Assembly (NCBI RefSeq): GCF_008119785.1
Contig: NZ_VSFA01000030.1
Span: 1-64,000 of the forward strand
Reading direction: 5' to 3'
DNA: 64,000 bases
Source of the DNA: Micromonospora sp. MP36
GTDB taxonomy: Bacteria > Actinomycetota > Actinomycetes > Mycobacteriales > Micromonosporaceae
In this document: positions 32,826 through 44,303 of the stretch, piece after piece
Numbering within the stretch: position 1 is the first letter of the stretch
Layout of the letters: each line of letters begins with the position of its first letter
Notes under the pieces: model-generated
What the model saw: the letters and a program-made list of their open reading frames with translations, nothing else
What the model was told of the DNA's origin: nothing
The model's database searches: none
Translations under genes and position numbers: made by a program

Positions 32826-34253
32826 GTGACGATCCCCTACCCGAACACCCAGCCGGTGCCGGCCATCGCCGCGGTGACCCCGCCTTCGGGTGCGGCCCGA
32901 CCTCGGGTGACCTTCCTCGGCACCGGCTACCTCGGTGCCACGTACGCCATCTGCTACGCCGAGCTCGGCTACGAGGTGCTCGGCTACGACGTCGACGCGG
33001 ACAAGATCGCCAAGCTGAACGCCGGCGAGGTCCCGATCCACGAGCCCGGCCTGGACGAGCTGCTCCGGCGCAACCTGACCGCCGGCCGGCTGCGGTTCAG
33101 CACCGACATCCAGGAGATCGCCGACTTCGGCGACGTGCACTTCATCTGCGTGGGCACCCCGCAGCGGGCCGACGGCATGGGCGCCGACCTGTCGTACGTC
33201 GAGGCGTCGGTGACCAGCCTGGCCCAGCACCTGACCCGCAAGGCGCTGATCGTCGGCAAGTCCACCGTCCCGGTGGGCACCGCCGAGTGGGTGGAGCAAC
33301 TGGTCGGCAAACACACCCCGGCCGACCTGGGCGTCGAGGTGGCGTGGAGCCCCGAGTTCCTCCAGGAGGGCTTCGCCGTCGACGACGTGCTGCGGCCCAA
33401 CCGGATCGTGGTCGGGGTCAAGAGCGAGTGGGCCAACGGCATGCTCTACGCCGCCCACAAAGGCGTCTTCGACCTGGCCGCCACCGAGGACCGCGAGGTG
33501 CCGCTGGTGGTCACCGACTTCGCCACCGCCGAGCTGGTCAAGGTCGCCGCCAACGCCTTCCTGGCCACCAAGATCTCCTTCATCAACGCGATGGCCGAGG
33601 TCTGCGAGGCCGCTGGCGGCGACGTCACCCAGCTGGCCCGCTCGATCGGGTACGACCCCCGCATCGGCAACCGGTTCCTCCAGGCCGGGCTCGGCTTCGG
33701 CGGGGCCTGCCTGCCCAAGGACATCCGCGCCTTCCAGGCCCGCGCCCAGGAGCTCGGCGCCGGCGAGGCGCTGCGCTTCCTGCACGAGGTCGACCTGATC
33801 AACCTGCGCCGGCGCACCCGGGTGGTCCAGCTCGCGGCCGACCTGCTCGGCCGCCGGTCGGGCCCGGCCGGTCCGGACCTCTCCGGCACCCGGATCGCGG
33901 TGCTCGGCGCCACCTTCAAGCCGAACACCGACGACGTCCGGGACGCCCCGGCTCTCGCCGTCGCCTCGCTGCTCGGCAAGGCCGGCGCCGACGTGCACGT
34001 GTTCGACCCGCAGGGCATGGACAACGCGCGCCGGGCCGTGCCCGAGCTGACGTACGAGGCGAGCATGACCGACGCGGTGCGCGACGCCGACCTGGTCTGC
34101 GTGCTCACCGAATGGGCCGAGTTCCGCAACGCCGACCCGGTCGCGCTGGGCGAACTGGTCAACGGCCGCAAGGTGGTCGACGGCCGGAACTGCCTGGACT
34201 CCACACTGTGGACGCAGGCGGGCTGGGAGTACCGCGGCATGGGCCGCCCCTGA
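32826..34253 (+). CDS. ugd: UDP-glucose 6-dehydrogenase
   Basis: A 475-residue dehydrogenase with N-terminal Rossmann motif VTFLGTGYLGATYAICYAEL, KSTVPVGTAEWVEQL, EVAWSPEFLQEGFAVDDVLR and the catalytic cysteine in GFGGACLPKDIRAFQ; the C-terminal domain has GATFKPNTDDVRDAPAL. It makes UDP-glucuronate for envelope polysaccharides or specialised glycosides. GTG 32826 has GGAGAG upstream; an extra 35-residue Pro-rich N-terminus precedes the fold. The reading frame open further 5' is not supported. Confidence 0.9.
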   Translation: MTIPYPNTQPVPAIAAVTPPSGAARPRVTFLGTGYLGATYAICYAELGYEVLGYDVDADKIAKLNAGEVPIHEPGLDELLRRNLTAGRLRFSTDIQEIADFGDVHFICVGTPQRADGMGADLSYVEASVTSLAQHLTRKALIVGKSTVPVGTAEWVEQLVGKHTPADLGVEVAWSPEFLQEGFAVDDVLRPNRIVVGVKSEWANGMLYAAHKGVFDLAATEDREVPLVVTDFATAELVKVAANAFLATKISFINAMAEVCEAAGGDVTQLARSIGYDPRIGNRFLQAGLGFGGACLPKDIRAFQARAQELGAGEALRFLHEVDLINLRRRTRVVQLAADLLGRRSGPAGPDLSGTRIAVLGATFKPNTDDVRDAPALAVASLLGKAGADVHVFDPQGMDNARRAVPELTYEASMTDAVRDADLVCVLTEWAEFRNADPVALGELVNGRKVVDGRNCLDSTLWTQAGWEYRGMGRP

Positions 34254-34338
34254 CCCCATCGACCGTTCCGGCTCGGCGCGTCTGACGCCGCGCCACGATC
34301 CGGAACAGTCGACCGACCTCCGGCTCCGCACTCTGACG

Positions 34339-34382
34339 CCGGGCCGCGACCCGACACGGTCGCGGCCCGGCGATCTTTTTGT
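34339..34382 (+). terminator. Rho-independent terminator after ugd
   Basis: A 14-bp GC-rich stem (CGCCGGGCCGCGAC with GTCGCGGCCCGGCG, loop of about eight) is followed by ATCTTTTTG, a rare T run in this genome. It ends the ugd transcript before the large membrane-protein gene. Confidence 0.8.
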
Positions 34383-34481
34383 TGCCCCGAACGCGCCGGC
34401 AACTGTCGAAATCCGCGCCCGGTCAGGGCATGCTGCGACAGTGGGGGTCCACAGTGCGGGCCGGCCGGACGGAGGGGTGTC

Positions 34482-37400
34482 GTGCAGTCCTTCAGGTGCG
34501 CCTCGTGCGGGCGGGAGATCAAGCCGGCCGTGATCTGCCCGCACTGCGGGGCGGACCAGCCACAGTGGGCCGAGCACCTGGCCGACATCGAACGCTCGAT
34601 CGCGGAGATGAAGGCCCGCGACGCCGAGATCGCCCGCGAACAGCGGCAGATCGCCGCCAAGCTGCAGGCCGCGCTCTTCCAGCGGGACATCCTCGCGCAC
34701 GCCGGTGAGGAACGGGTCCGGCAGTCCACCCGGCCCCGCCGGGTGCTGCGCCGCCGGCCCGGCCGCCGCCCGCCCACGGCCACCACCGGCGCCCCGCCCC
34801 GGGTGCCCCGCCAGGGCACCCCGCCGCCCGGCCCGGACGACCACCCACCCCGGGGCAGGCCGCAGTGGCTCGACGTGGACAACCCGGAGCACCCGCCGGA
34901 GGCGTCCTCCCGCGAGGTGCAGAACATCCCCCTCGGGCTCGGCGCGCTGCTCCTGGGCGTCGCGGCGGTGGTCTTCGCCGCGGTCGCCACCAGCTCGCTG
35001 GACGCGCTGGCCCGGCTCGGCGTGCTGCTGCTGGCGACGGTGCTGATGCTGCTCGCCCCGCCGGTGCTGGCCCGCCGGGGGCTCACCTCGACCGCCGAGA
35101 CGATCGCCTCGGTGGGCCTGCTGCTGCTGCCGCTGGCCGGGTACGCGCTGTGGGCCGTCGACCGGATCGGCGGCGCCTCCGGCTCGGCCTTCGCCGGGTC
35201 GATCTTCCTGGTCACCACCCTGATCGCGTTCGGGTACGCGCACTGGACCGGGCTGCGCGCACCCCGCTTCGCCACCGTCCTGGCCGCCCAACCGGTGCTG
35301 CCCCTGCTGGCGTACGAGCGGATCACCGGACCGGCCGGCTGGGCCCTGGTGCTGACCGTGGTGGCCGTCGTCGACCTGGCCCTGGCCCGCTCGGCGGTCG
35401 TCCTCGAATGGCCGGTCCGGCGGGACCTGCCCACCCCGGCACCCGTGCCCACGCCCACCCCGCCCCGGCAGCGCAGCGCCGACGATCGCCCGGAGACAGA
35501 CCCGGAAGAGTCGGCCGAGGTGCTCGGCGCGGAGCCGGCCGACGAGGGGATCCTCCCGCTGGCCCGCCCGGTGCCCTGGCTGCGGGAGCTGGCCTGGGTG
35601 CTGCACGGTGGGACGGTCGCCGTCGCCCTGGCGTACGCGGTCACCGCGCTGCTGCGCGCCGCCACCGTACCGACGGCCGCCGCCACGGGCGCCGTGCTGC
35701 TGCTCGCCGCGCTGGCCGCGCTGGCCGGGGCCCTGGTGCTGCGCCGGCCGCCGTTGCCGGACCTGGGTGCCGGCATCGTCACCCTCGCGGTGATCGGCGC
35801 GCTGGGCCGGGTCGCCTCGGTCGCCTTCCCCGGCCGGTCGCTGCTGCTCATCGCCGCGGTGATCGCGCTGGCCGGGTTCGCCGTCCGGGGCGTACCGGAG
35901 CAGGCCCGGCGCGGTCCGCAGCTCGCCTCGGCCGTGGCGCTGACGGTCAGCGGCCTGGTGGTGGCCGGCGGCGCGCTGCGCGCCGGGCTGGCGCCGGTAC
36001 GCGCGGGGCTGCCCGCCTGGTCGGCGGATCTGAGCCGGTGGCACACCGAGCTGGCGGCGGCGGTCGGGCCGACCGGGTGGCAGCTCGCCGCGAGCGCGCT
36101 GCTGCTCACCGTCGCCGCGGTGGTCGCCCTGCCGCCGGAGATCCGGCGCGACTTCGCGGTGGTCGGGGCGGCGCTGACCGCGCTCGCGGTGCCCGCCTCC
36201 CTCGGGCTGGGCTGGGCGGCCGCCTGCTGGCCGATGCTGATGACCGCCGTGGGCATCGGCGTCCTGGGACTGGCCGCGGCCACCAAGCGCTCGGCCGTGG
36301 TGCACGCCGCCACCGCCGCCGCGCTGGGCGTGATCGGCGCCGGAGCGGCGCTCGCCCGGCCGGCCCTCACCGCCGCCGCGCTGACCACCCTCTGCCTGGC
36401 CGGCGCGCTGGTGTCGCTGGCACCCCGGGTGCGGATCGCCGCGGCCGCGGCGGACACGGTCTGCGGCTGGGCCGCCGGCGGGGCGGCGTTCGCGCTGCCC
36501 GGGGCGGTGGCCGCGTTCGTCGCCGCCACCGTGCCGACCAACCTGGCGCCCACCCCGGCGAACCTGCGCGAGGTGACCGTCCCGATCCTGGCGGCAAGCT
36601 TCCTCGGCGTCTGCGTCAGCCTCGGCTACGCCGCCCTGGTCCAGGTGGCGCAGCGACATCTCAGCGCACCGCACGCGATCGGCACGGTGCTGGGCGCGGT
36701 GGCGGTCGCCGCTGCCGCGTTCGGGGCGCCGGGCGCCACCACCGCCGACGCCTGGGTCGGCGGGCTTCTGCTGCTCGCCGCCGCGCTGCTGGCGTTGGCT
36801 CCGCGGATCGACGCCGGCCGCCGTTCCGACCTGACGTTGGACGGGTCCGACCTGGCCTTGGCGGCCACCACGGCGGCCTTGATCGCCACCCTGGTCCGGA
36901 TCGCCGCCGTGCTCGCGCCCGGCGGCCAGCTGGTGGTGGCGGCCGCGCTGGTGCTGGTGGTCGCCGTCGCCGCCCGGGCTATGCCCGAGGAGTGGCGGCG
37001 CGGCCCCGTCCTCGGCATCGCGGTCGGCGGCACGCTGATCGGTCTCATCGCCGGCTGGACCGCGCTGCGCGGCGGGGTCGGCGTGCTGGCCACGCCCGGC
37101 CCGATCTGGGCCGGCGACCTGAGCGGCTGGCCGGCCGCGCCGACGGGCGCGTCGACCTGGCAGGCGCCCGTCGCGCTGGCGCTGCTGGCGGTGGCCGCCG
37201 GCATCCTGCTGCCGCCGCCGTGGAAGTACGACGTCGCCGGGGCGGCCGTCGTGCTCGCCACCATCGGTGCCCCGGCCGCGTTCGACCTGCCGTGGTGGTC
37301 GCCGGTCCTGATCGGTGCCATGGTCGCCACGGTCTGCGGGATGGCGGCGGTCGCCTCACTGGACCCCCGGGCCGCGCTGTCCCGGGCCACCGTGGCGGGC

Positions 37401-39383
37401 GTGATCGCCCTGCACGCCGCCGGCGCCGGCCTGGTCCGCCCGTGGACCACCGCGCTGGCGCTGGGCAGCATCGCGCTGATCGGCGTGGTGGTGGCCGTCC
37501 TCGCCCGGGTGCTCGCGCCGTCGCTCGTCGAGGACCTCCAGACCGAGGGGATGCCGCCGCACCTGGTCCAGGTGGGCGGCGCGGCGATGGGCGCCGCCCT
37601 GCTCGCCCTGCCCGGGGCGGTGGCCGCCCTGGCCGCCGAGTTCGGCCGCTCCCCGCAGGTGGTGCTCACCGCCGCGCTGGCCGCGTCCAGCATCGGCCTG
37701 GCCGCGGTGGCGGCGGCCCGCCGGCAGGTCCCGCAGTTCCTCCCGTACGCGAGCGTGGCCGTGGTGGGCGGCGCCACCGTCAGCGCGGTGGCCGCCGTGA
37801 TCGCCCGCCTGCCCTCCGGCGTCTACGCCGCCGCGGCGGCGCTGCTCGGCGTGCTCGCCGAGCTGGTCCGCGCCGCCACCACCCCGCCGGTCGGGTCGGC
37901 CCGTCCGGTACGCCGCTGGTCGGTGCTGCTGGACGGGGCGTTGCGCCGGCTGCCCGACGACGGCAGCGAGCTGCGCTGGCGGGTGAGCCCGGCGGCCGGG
38001 GCCCTCGCGGCGGCGGCGTTGCCCACCGCGCTGGCCCTGGTGACCCTGACGCCGCCGCTGCTGGTGGCCCTGGTCGAGCCGTTCCGGGTGTTGCCGCGGA
38101 TCTGGCACGGGGCACCACCCGAGCTGCTCACCCCGCCCGCCGCGGCGGTGGACCCCACTCACGTGCTGACCGCCCTGCTGCTCACCGCCACGGCGGCGCT
38201 GGCCGCCACCGGGTTCAGCGGCGGCCGACGCTCCCGGGCCGTGCCGGTGGTGCTGCCCGGCGCGGCCATCACCCTGCTGATCACGCCCGTGGCGCTCGGC
38301 CACGGCTGGCCGCAAACCGCGCTGGCCGGGTTGGCGGTCTTCACCATCGCCATGCTCGGTCTGGCGCTGACCCCGCCCCCGCCGCTGGTCGAGCCGGCCC
38401 GCTCGCTGCGGGTCGCCCGGGTGCTGGTGTTCGCCATCGGCCTGGCCGCCGGCGGCGCCGGGCTGGCCGGCAGCCTCGCCACCCGGGAGCTGACCCTCTT
38501 CACGCTGGGCGGGGCGGTCGGCGTGGGCGTGGTCGCCGCGATCTTCGGCACCACCCAGCGGGCCCGCATCCTCGGCTGGCTGTTCGCCTCGCTGATGGCC
38601 GAGCTGTTCGTGCTCACCCTCGGCCTGGTCGCCGGGCTCGCCGCGGTCTGGTCGGCGTTCGGGGTGCTGGCGGTCGGGGCGGCACTCCAGGTCTTCGCCG
38701 CCATGCTGCCCCGGCTACGCCGTCCCGAGGCGTACCGGGAGTCGGCCACGGTGGAGTGGAGCGGGTACGCCGCCGCGCTCATCGCGCTGGCTCTGGCGTA
38801 CGACTCGCCCCGGCACATCGCGGCACTGCTGGCCGCCTGGGGTGCCGTACTCGGGGTGGCGGCCGGCCGCCCGGGCCGCCGGCCGGTGGAGCGGCGGATC
38901 CTGTTCTGGTCGGTGGTGGGCTGCGAGATCACCGCCTGGTGGATCCTCATGCGGGTGGCCGACGTGGCGCTGCCCGAGGCGTACACCCTGCCGTTCGCCC
39001 TGCTCGCCCTGCTGGTCGGGGTGCTGGAGTTGCGCCACCGGCCCGACCTGTCGAGCTGGGTGGCGTACGGGCCGGCGCTGGTCGCCGCGTTCCTGCCGAC
39101 ACTGGCGATCGTGCTGGCCACCGACACCAGCATGCTGCGGCAGGTGCTGCTGCTGCTCGGTGCCGTGGCGGTGCTGATCTTCGGCTCGACCAGCCGGCAG
39201 CAGGCACCGGTGATCGTGGGCGCCACGGTCACCGCGGTGACCGCGGTGCACGCGCTGATCAGCCTCGGCCCGTGGCTGGTGCTGATCCCGGTCGGCATCC
39301 TCCTGCTGGTGCTCGGCGCGAGCAACGAACGCCGCCGCCGGGCCCAGGAGCGGCTGCAGACCGCCCTGCGCGGCATGCGATGA
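34482..39383 (+). CDS. Giant polytopic membrane protein with zinc ribbon and internal duplication
   Basis: A 1633-residue protein. Residues 5-25 form a zinc ribbon (CASCGREIKP and CPHCGADQP), followed by a short coiled coil (IERSIAEMKARDAEIAREQR), a Pro/Arg-rich linker, and then more than 30 predicted hydrophobic spans. Two blocks are related: near residue 469 PEQARRGPQLA and AWSADLSRW, and near residue 833 PEEWRRGPVLG and IWAGDLSGW, about 364 residues apart, indicating an internal tandem duplication. GTG 34482 follows GGAGGGG. Similar very large actinobacterial membrane proteins are known but uncharacterised; a transport or envelope-lipid role is speculation. Confidence 0.8.
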   Translation: MQSFRCASCGREIKPAVICPHCGADQPQWAEHLADIERSIAEMKARDAEIAREQRQIAAKLQAALFQRDILAHAGEERVRQSTRPRRVLRRRPGRRPPTATTGAPPRVPRQGTPPPGPDDHPPRGRPQWLDVDNPEHPPEASSREVQNIPLGLGALLLGVAAVVFAAVATSSLDALARLGVLLLATVLMLLAPPVLARRGLTSTAETIASVGLLLLPLAGYALWAVDRIGGASGSAFAGSIFLVTTLIAFGYAHWTGLRAPRFATVLAAQPVLPLLAYERITGPAGWALVLTVVAVVDLALARSAVVLEWPVRRDLPTPAPVPTPTPPRQRSADDRPETDPEESAEVLGAEPADEGILPLARPVPWLRELAWVLHGGTVAVALAYAVTALLRAATVPTAAATGAVLLLAALAALAGALVLRRPPLPDLGAGIVTLAVIGALGRVASVAFPGRSLLLIAAVIALAGFAVRGVPEQARRGPQLASAVALTVSGLVVAGGALRAGLAPVRAGLPAWSADLSRWHTELAAAVGPTGWQLAASALLLTVAAVVALPPEIRRDFAVVGAALTALAVPASLGLGWAAACWPMLMTAVGIGVLGLAAATKRSAVVHAATAAALGVIGAGAALARPALTAAALTTLCLAGALVSLAPRVRIAAAAADTVCGWAAGGAAFALPGAVAAFVAATVPTNLAPTPANLREVTVPILAASFLGVCVSLGYAALVQVAQRHLSAPHAIGTVLGAVAVAAAAFGAPGATTADAWVGGLLLLAAALLALAPRIDAGRRSDLTLDGSDLALAATTAALIATLVRIAAVLAPGGQLVVAAALVLVVAVAARAMPEEWRRGPVLGIAVGGTLIGLIAGWTALRGGVGVLATPGPIWAGDLSGWPAAPTGASTWQAPVALALLAVAAGILLPPPWKYDVAGAAVVLATIGAPAAFDLPWWSPVLIGAMVATVCGMAAVASLDPRAALSRATVAGVIALHAAGAGLVRPWTTALALGSIALIGVVVAVLARVLAPSLVEDLQTEGMPPHLVQVGGAAMGAALLALPGAVAALAAEFGRSPQVVLTAALAASSIGLAAVAAARRQVPQFLPYASVAVVGGATVSAVAAVIARLPSGVYAAAAALLGVLAELVRAATTPPVGSARPVRRWSVLLDGALRRLPDDGSELRWRVSPAAGALAAAALPTALALVTLTPPLLVALVEPFRVLPRIWHGAPPELLTPPAAAVDPTHVLTALLLTATAALAATGFSGGRRSRAVPVVLPGAAITLLITPVALGHGWPQTALAGLAVFTIAMLGLALTPPPPLVEPARSLRVARVLVFAIGLAAGGAGLAGSLATRELTLFTLGGAVGVGVVAAIFGTTQRARILGWLFASLMAELFVLTLGLVAGLAAVWSAFGVLAVGAALQVFAAMLPRLRRPEAYRESATVEWSGYAAALIALALAYDSPRHIAALLAAWGAVLGVAAGRPGRRPVERRILFWSVVGCEITAWWILMRVADVALPEAYTLPFALLALLVGVLELRHRPDLSSWVAYGPALVAAFLPTLAIVLATDTSMLRQVLLLLGAVAVLIFGSTSRQQAPVIVGATVTAVTAVHALISLGPWLVLIPVGILLLVLGASNERRRRAQERLQTALRGMR

Positions 39384-39450
39384 AACTCGAGGGGTGGGCA
39401 CTCACCGTCGAGGGCGGGCAGAGCGTGCCGGGTTTGCGGGCCGGCGAGGG

Positions 39451-39942
39451 TCACCCGAGGGAGGCGTGGAGGTTCGCCTCCTTCTCGGCGACCAACTCCT
39501 CCAGGCTCGCCTGGTACGCGGCCATCCGCTCGCGCAGCACCGGGTCCGACGCGCCGAGGATCCGCACGGCGAGCAGCCCGGCGTTGCGCGCGTTGCCGAT
39601 CGACACCGTGGCGACCGGCACGCCGGCCGGCATCTGCACGATGGAGAGCAGCGAGTCCATCCCGTCCAGGTACTTGAGGGGCACCGGCACGCCGATGACC
39701 GGCAACGGCGTGACCGAGGCGACCATGCCGGGCAGGTGGGCCGCCCCACCGGCCCCGGCGATGATCACCTTGAGCCCCCGCTCGGCGGCGGTCCGGCCGT
39801 ACTCGATCATCTTGGCCGGGGTGCGGTGCGCCGACACCACGCCGACCTCGTACGGCACCTCGAACTCCGCGAGTGCCTCGGCGGCGGCCTGCATGGTCGG
39901 CCAGTCCGAGTCGCTGCCCATGATCAGCCCGACCGTGCTCAC
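39451..39942 (-). CDS. purE: N5-carboxyaminoimidazole ribonucleotide mutase
   Basis: A 163-residue class I PurE with the N-terminal GLIMGSDSDWPTMQAA, VVSAHRTPAKM (active-site His) and the glycine loop IIAGAGGAAHLPGM. It rearranges N5-CAIR to CAIR in purine synthesis. The GTG start overlaps the purK stop (GTGA), so the two enzymes of this step are translated together. Confidence 0.95.
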   Translation of the reverse strand: MSTVGLIMGSDSDWPTMQAAAEALAEFEVPYEVGVVSAHRTPAKMIEYGRTAAERGLKVIIAGAGGAAHLPGMVASVTPLPVIGVPVPLKYLDGMDSLLSIVQMPAGVPVATVSIGNARNAGLLAVRILGASDPVLRERMAAYQASLEELVAEKEANLHASLG

Positions 39943-41099
39943 TGTTTCCCCTCCCGCAGCCAGCGGGCGGCTCGCGCGGCCCGGGCCCGTACGTCGTCCA
40001 GGTCGTTGCCCAGCACCGTCACGTGTCCGATCTTGCGGCCGGGCCGGACCTGCTTGCCGTACAGGTGGACCTTGGCCCCGGGCTCGGCGGCGAAGAGGTG
40101 ATGCAGCCGCTCGTCGATGGGCATCCCGCCCGGCTCGCCACCGAGCACGTTCGCCATCACCACGACGGGCGCGGTCAGCGAGGTGTCCCCCATCGGGTAG
40201 TCGAGCACGGCCCGCAGGTGCTGCTCGAACTGGGAGGTCCGGGCGCCCTCGATGGTCCAGTGCCCGGAATTGTGCGGGCGCATGGCCAGCTCGTTCACCA
40301 CCAGCCCGTCGGGCGTCTCGAACAGCTCCACGGCGAGCAACCCGACCACACCGAGCGCGGTGGCCAGGTCGATGGCGAGCTGCTGGGCCGCGACCGCCAA
40401 CTCCTCGGGCAGGTCGGGTGCCGGGGCGAGCACCTCGACGCAGATCCCGTCCCGCTGCACGGTCTCCACCACCGGGTACACGGCGACCTGCCCGAACGGC
40501 GAGCGGGCCACCTGCACCGCCAACTCCCGCCGCAGCGCGACCCGCTCCTCGACGATCAGCCGGGTGCCCCCGGCGAGCAGGGTCGTGGCCAGCTCGGCGG
40601 CCTGGCCGGCGTCGTCCACCAGCCAGACACCCCGCCCGTCGTAACCGCCCCGGGCCGCCTTCAGCACCACCGGCCAGCCGGTCTCCTCGCCGAAGGCGAC
40701 CAGGTCGGCGGGCGCCTCGACGGGACGCCAGGCCGGGTTCGGCGCACCCAGCTCGCCGAGCCGCTCGCGCATCACCCGCTTGTCCTGCGCGTGCACCAGC
40801 GCCTCGGCCGGCGGGAAGAGCTTCACCCCCTCCTCGGCGAGGGTGCGGATGTGCCCGGTGGGCACGTGCTCGTGGTCGAAGGTGACCACGTCACAACCCT
40901 TGGCGAAGGTGCGCAGCGCGGCGAGGTCGGTGTGGTCGCCGTACTGGACGTCGGCCGCGACCAGGGCCGCGCCGTCGTCCGGGGCGAGAGCCAGCACGCG
41001 CAGCGACTGGCCAAGAGCGATGGCGGCCTGGTGGGTCATCCGGGCCAGCTGGCCACCGCCCACCATGCCGACGACAGGCAGTCCAGTACGGGAATCCAT
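39939..41099 (-). CDS. purK: N5-carboxyaminoimidazole ribonucleotide synthetase
   Basis: A 386-residue ATP-grasp enzyme: VVGMVGGGQLARMTHQAA at the N-terminus, the ATP-grasp core (WPVVLKAARGGYDGRGVWLV) and NELAMRPHNSGHWTIEGART near the end. It carboxylates AIR using bicarbonate and ATP, feeding PurE. First gene of the purKE pair. Confidence 0.95.
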   Translation of the reverse strand: MDSRTGLPVVGMVGGGQLARMTHQAAIALGQSLRVLALAPDDGAALVAADVQYGDHTDLAALRTFAKGCDVVTFDHEHVPTGHIRTLAEEGVKLFPPAEALVHAQDKRVMRERLGELGAPNPAWRPVEAPADLVAFGEETGWPVVLKAARGGYDGRGVWLVDDAGQAAELATTLLAGGTRLIVEERVALRRELAVQVARSPFGQVAVYPVVETVQRDGICVEVLAPAPDLPEELAVAAQQLAIDLATALGVVGLLAVELFETPDGLVVNELAMRPHNSGHWTIEGARTSQFEQHLRAVLDYPMGDTSLTAPVVVMANVLGGEPGGMPIDERLHHLFAAEPGAKVHLYGKQVRPGRKIGHVTVLGNDLDDVRARAARAARWLREGKQ

Positions 41100-41145
41100 A
41101 GCGCCACCAGCCTATCGGGGCGGCTGCCCGGCCCCGCCGCCGGAG

Positions 41146-43185
<2,040 letters not shown>

Positions 43186-43232
43186 CCGACGACCATATCG
43201 AGCGCGCCCCGCCGTCGCTGCGGGAGCGGACC

Positions 43233-43263
43233 GGCCGGGCCGGGAACAATGCCCGGCCCGGCC
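43233..43263 (-). terminator. Hairpin terminator
   Basis: GGCCGGGCCGGG (43233-43244) pairs with CCCGGCCCGGCC (43252-43263), loop of seven. It lies just after the stop of the leftward secreted-protein gene. Confidence 0.6.
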
Positions 43264-43277
43264 TGGGTATCACGCTG

Positions 43278-44174
43278 TCAGGGTCGGGCGACGTCCAGCC
43301 GCACCGGGAACAGCGGGGGAATCACCTCGACAAACTCGTCGAAGAACGGGTCACGGCCCTGGATCTGCACCCTGACCTGCGTGTCGCCCGGTCGGAACCG
43401 CACGCCGCTCGCCGGAGTGCCCGTCGCCGTCCAGCCGACCGCCTGGCCCGGTACGCACTGCACCTCGACGCGCTCAAAATAGACGATCCGGCCGTCCTGC
43501 TGCGCATTGGCGTCCACGGACATCGTGGCCGCCTGGCCGCAGGTCAGCGTGCCCTGCACCGTCACCGGACCGTCCGGCATGACGACCGTGCCGGTCGTCA
43601 CGGTGGCCTGCGGGTCCAGCAGCGGTGGCGCCGGCGGGTTGGTCAGGTTGACCTCACCCCGGGCCGCCGGCTCCCCGCCGTCACAGTGCTGCTCGAAGGT
43701 GGCGTGCAGCTTCTCCACGTAGTGGTACGGCCCGAACTTGACATCGTGGACAGTGAACGAGCCGGTCAACGCGTCGCCGCAGGTCGCACCATTGCCATGC
43801 ACGATCATCCCCGGGTTGCCGCCCTCCTGGTACGGGAAGCGGGTGGCACCGGTGTAGGTAGTGCCGGGCGCCAACGGGGCCCCACCGGACGCCAGGGCCA
43901 GGTAGAAGCTGACGCCGGCGCCGGGGTCGTTCAGCGCGACCGCAACGCCCCCGAACTGGTCATACATCTCAGCCGTCATGCCCGACGCCGTGGTGAAGGA
44001 GAAGGACTCTCCCCTGGTGATCGGATCGTCCAGGTCACCGGTCAGGGTGAACGTGCCCGAAGCGGGGCCGACCGGGGGCTCCGCCGAGGCGGGCGCGGAG
44101 ACGATCAGGCCGGCGGCGCCGGCGGTCAACGACAGGGCTGCGGCGAGCAGAGATCGTCGCCAGGAACGAAGCAT
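43278..44174 (-). CDS. Secreted hypothetical protein
   Basis: A 298-residue protein with a Sec signal peptide (MLRSWRRSLLAAALSLTAGA, cleavage likely after ASA near residue 30). The mature part has no recognised domain; it is rich in Gly, Thr and Pro, beta-like, with at least two pairs of cysteines (CGDALTG/QHCDGG; CGQAATM/VQCVPG) that could form disulfides. ATG 44174 follows GGGGAGGA. It is probably an extracellular or wall-associated protein. Confidence 0.65.
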   Translation of the reverse strand: MLRSWRRSLLAAALSLTAGAAGLIVSAPASAEPPVGPASGTFTLTGDLDDPITRGESFSFTTASGMTAEMYDQFGGVAVALNDPGAGVSFYLALASGGAPLAPGTTYTGATRFPYQEGGNPGMIVHGNGATCGDALTGSFTVHDVKFGPYHYVEKLHATFEQHCDGGEPAARGEVNLTNPPAPPLLDPQATVTTGTVVMPDGPVTVQGTLTCGQAATMSVDANAQQDGRIVYFERVEVQCVPGQAVGWTATGTPASGVRFRPGDTQVRVQIQGRDPFFDEFVEVIPPLFPVRLDVARP

Positions 44175-44303
44175 GTAGTCCTCCCCCGAAGTGGACATTG
44201 CGGACGCCCTCTGTGTGCGCGCCCGTACCGAGGGTAGTGATCGCGCCGCCGTAGCGCTGTCCCGTCCAATGTCGCCGATGCGCGACTCCGTGTCGACGAG
44301 CCG

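Noticed and set aside
24788..34253. manC, glycosyltransferase and ugd as one polysaccharide biosynthesis cluster
   Set aside because: manC and the glycosyltransferase are adjacent, but ugd is 6 kb away behind unrelated acyl-CoA genes on mixed strands. No polymerase, flippase or further sugar enzymes are present.
32679..36674. A 1331-codon open frame on the minus strand
   Set aside because: It is the antisense shadow of ugd and the giant membrane protein. It is low-complexity (His/Gly/Arg/Gln-rich) with no domain, while both plus-strand genes have clear motifs and ribosome-binding sites.
34865..40885. A 2006-codon open frame on the plus strand
   Set aside because: Arg/Gly/Ala-rich shadow of the giant membrane protein in another frame that runs on antisense through purE and purK. 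No recognisable protein features.
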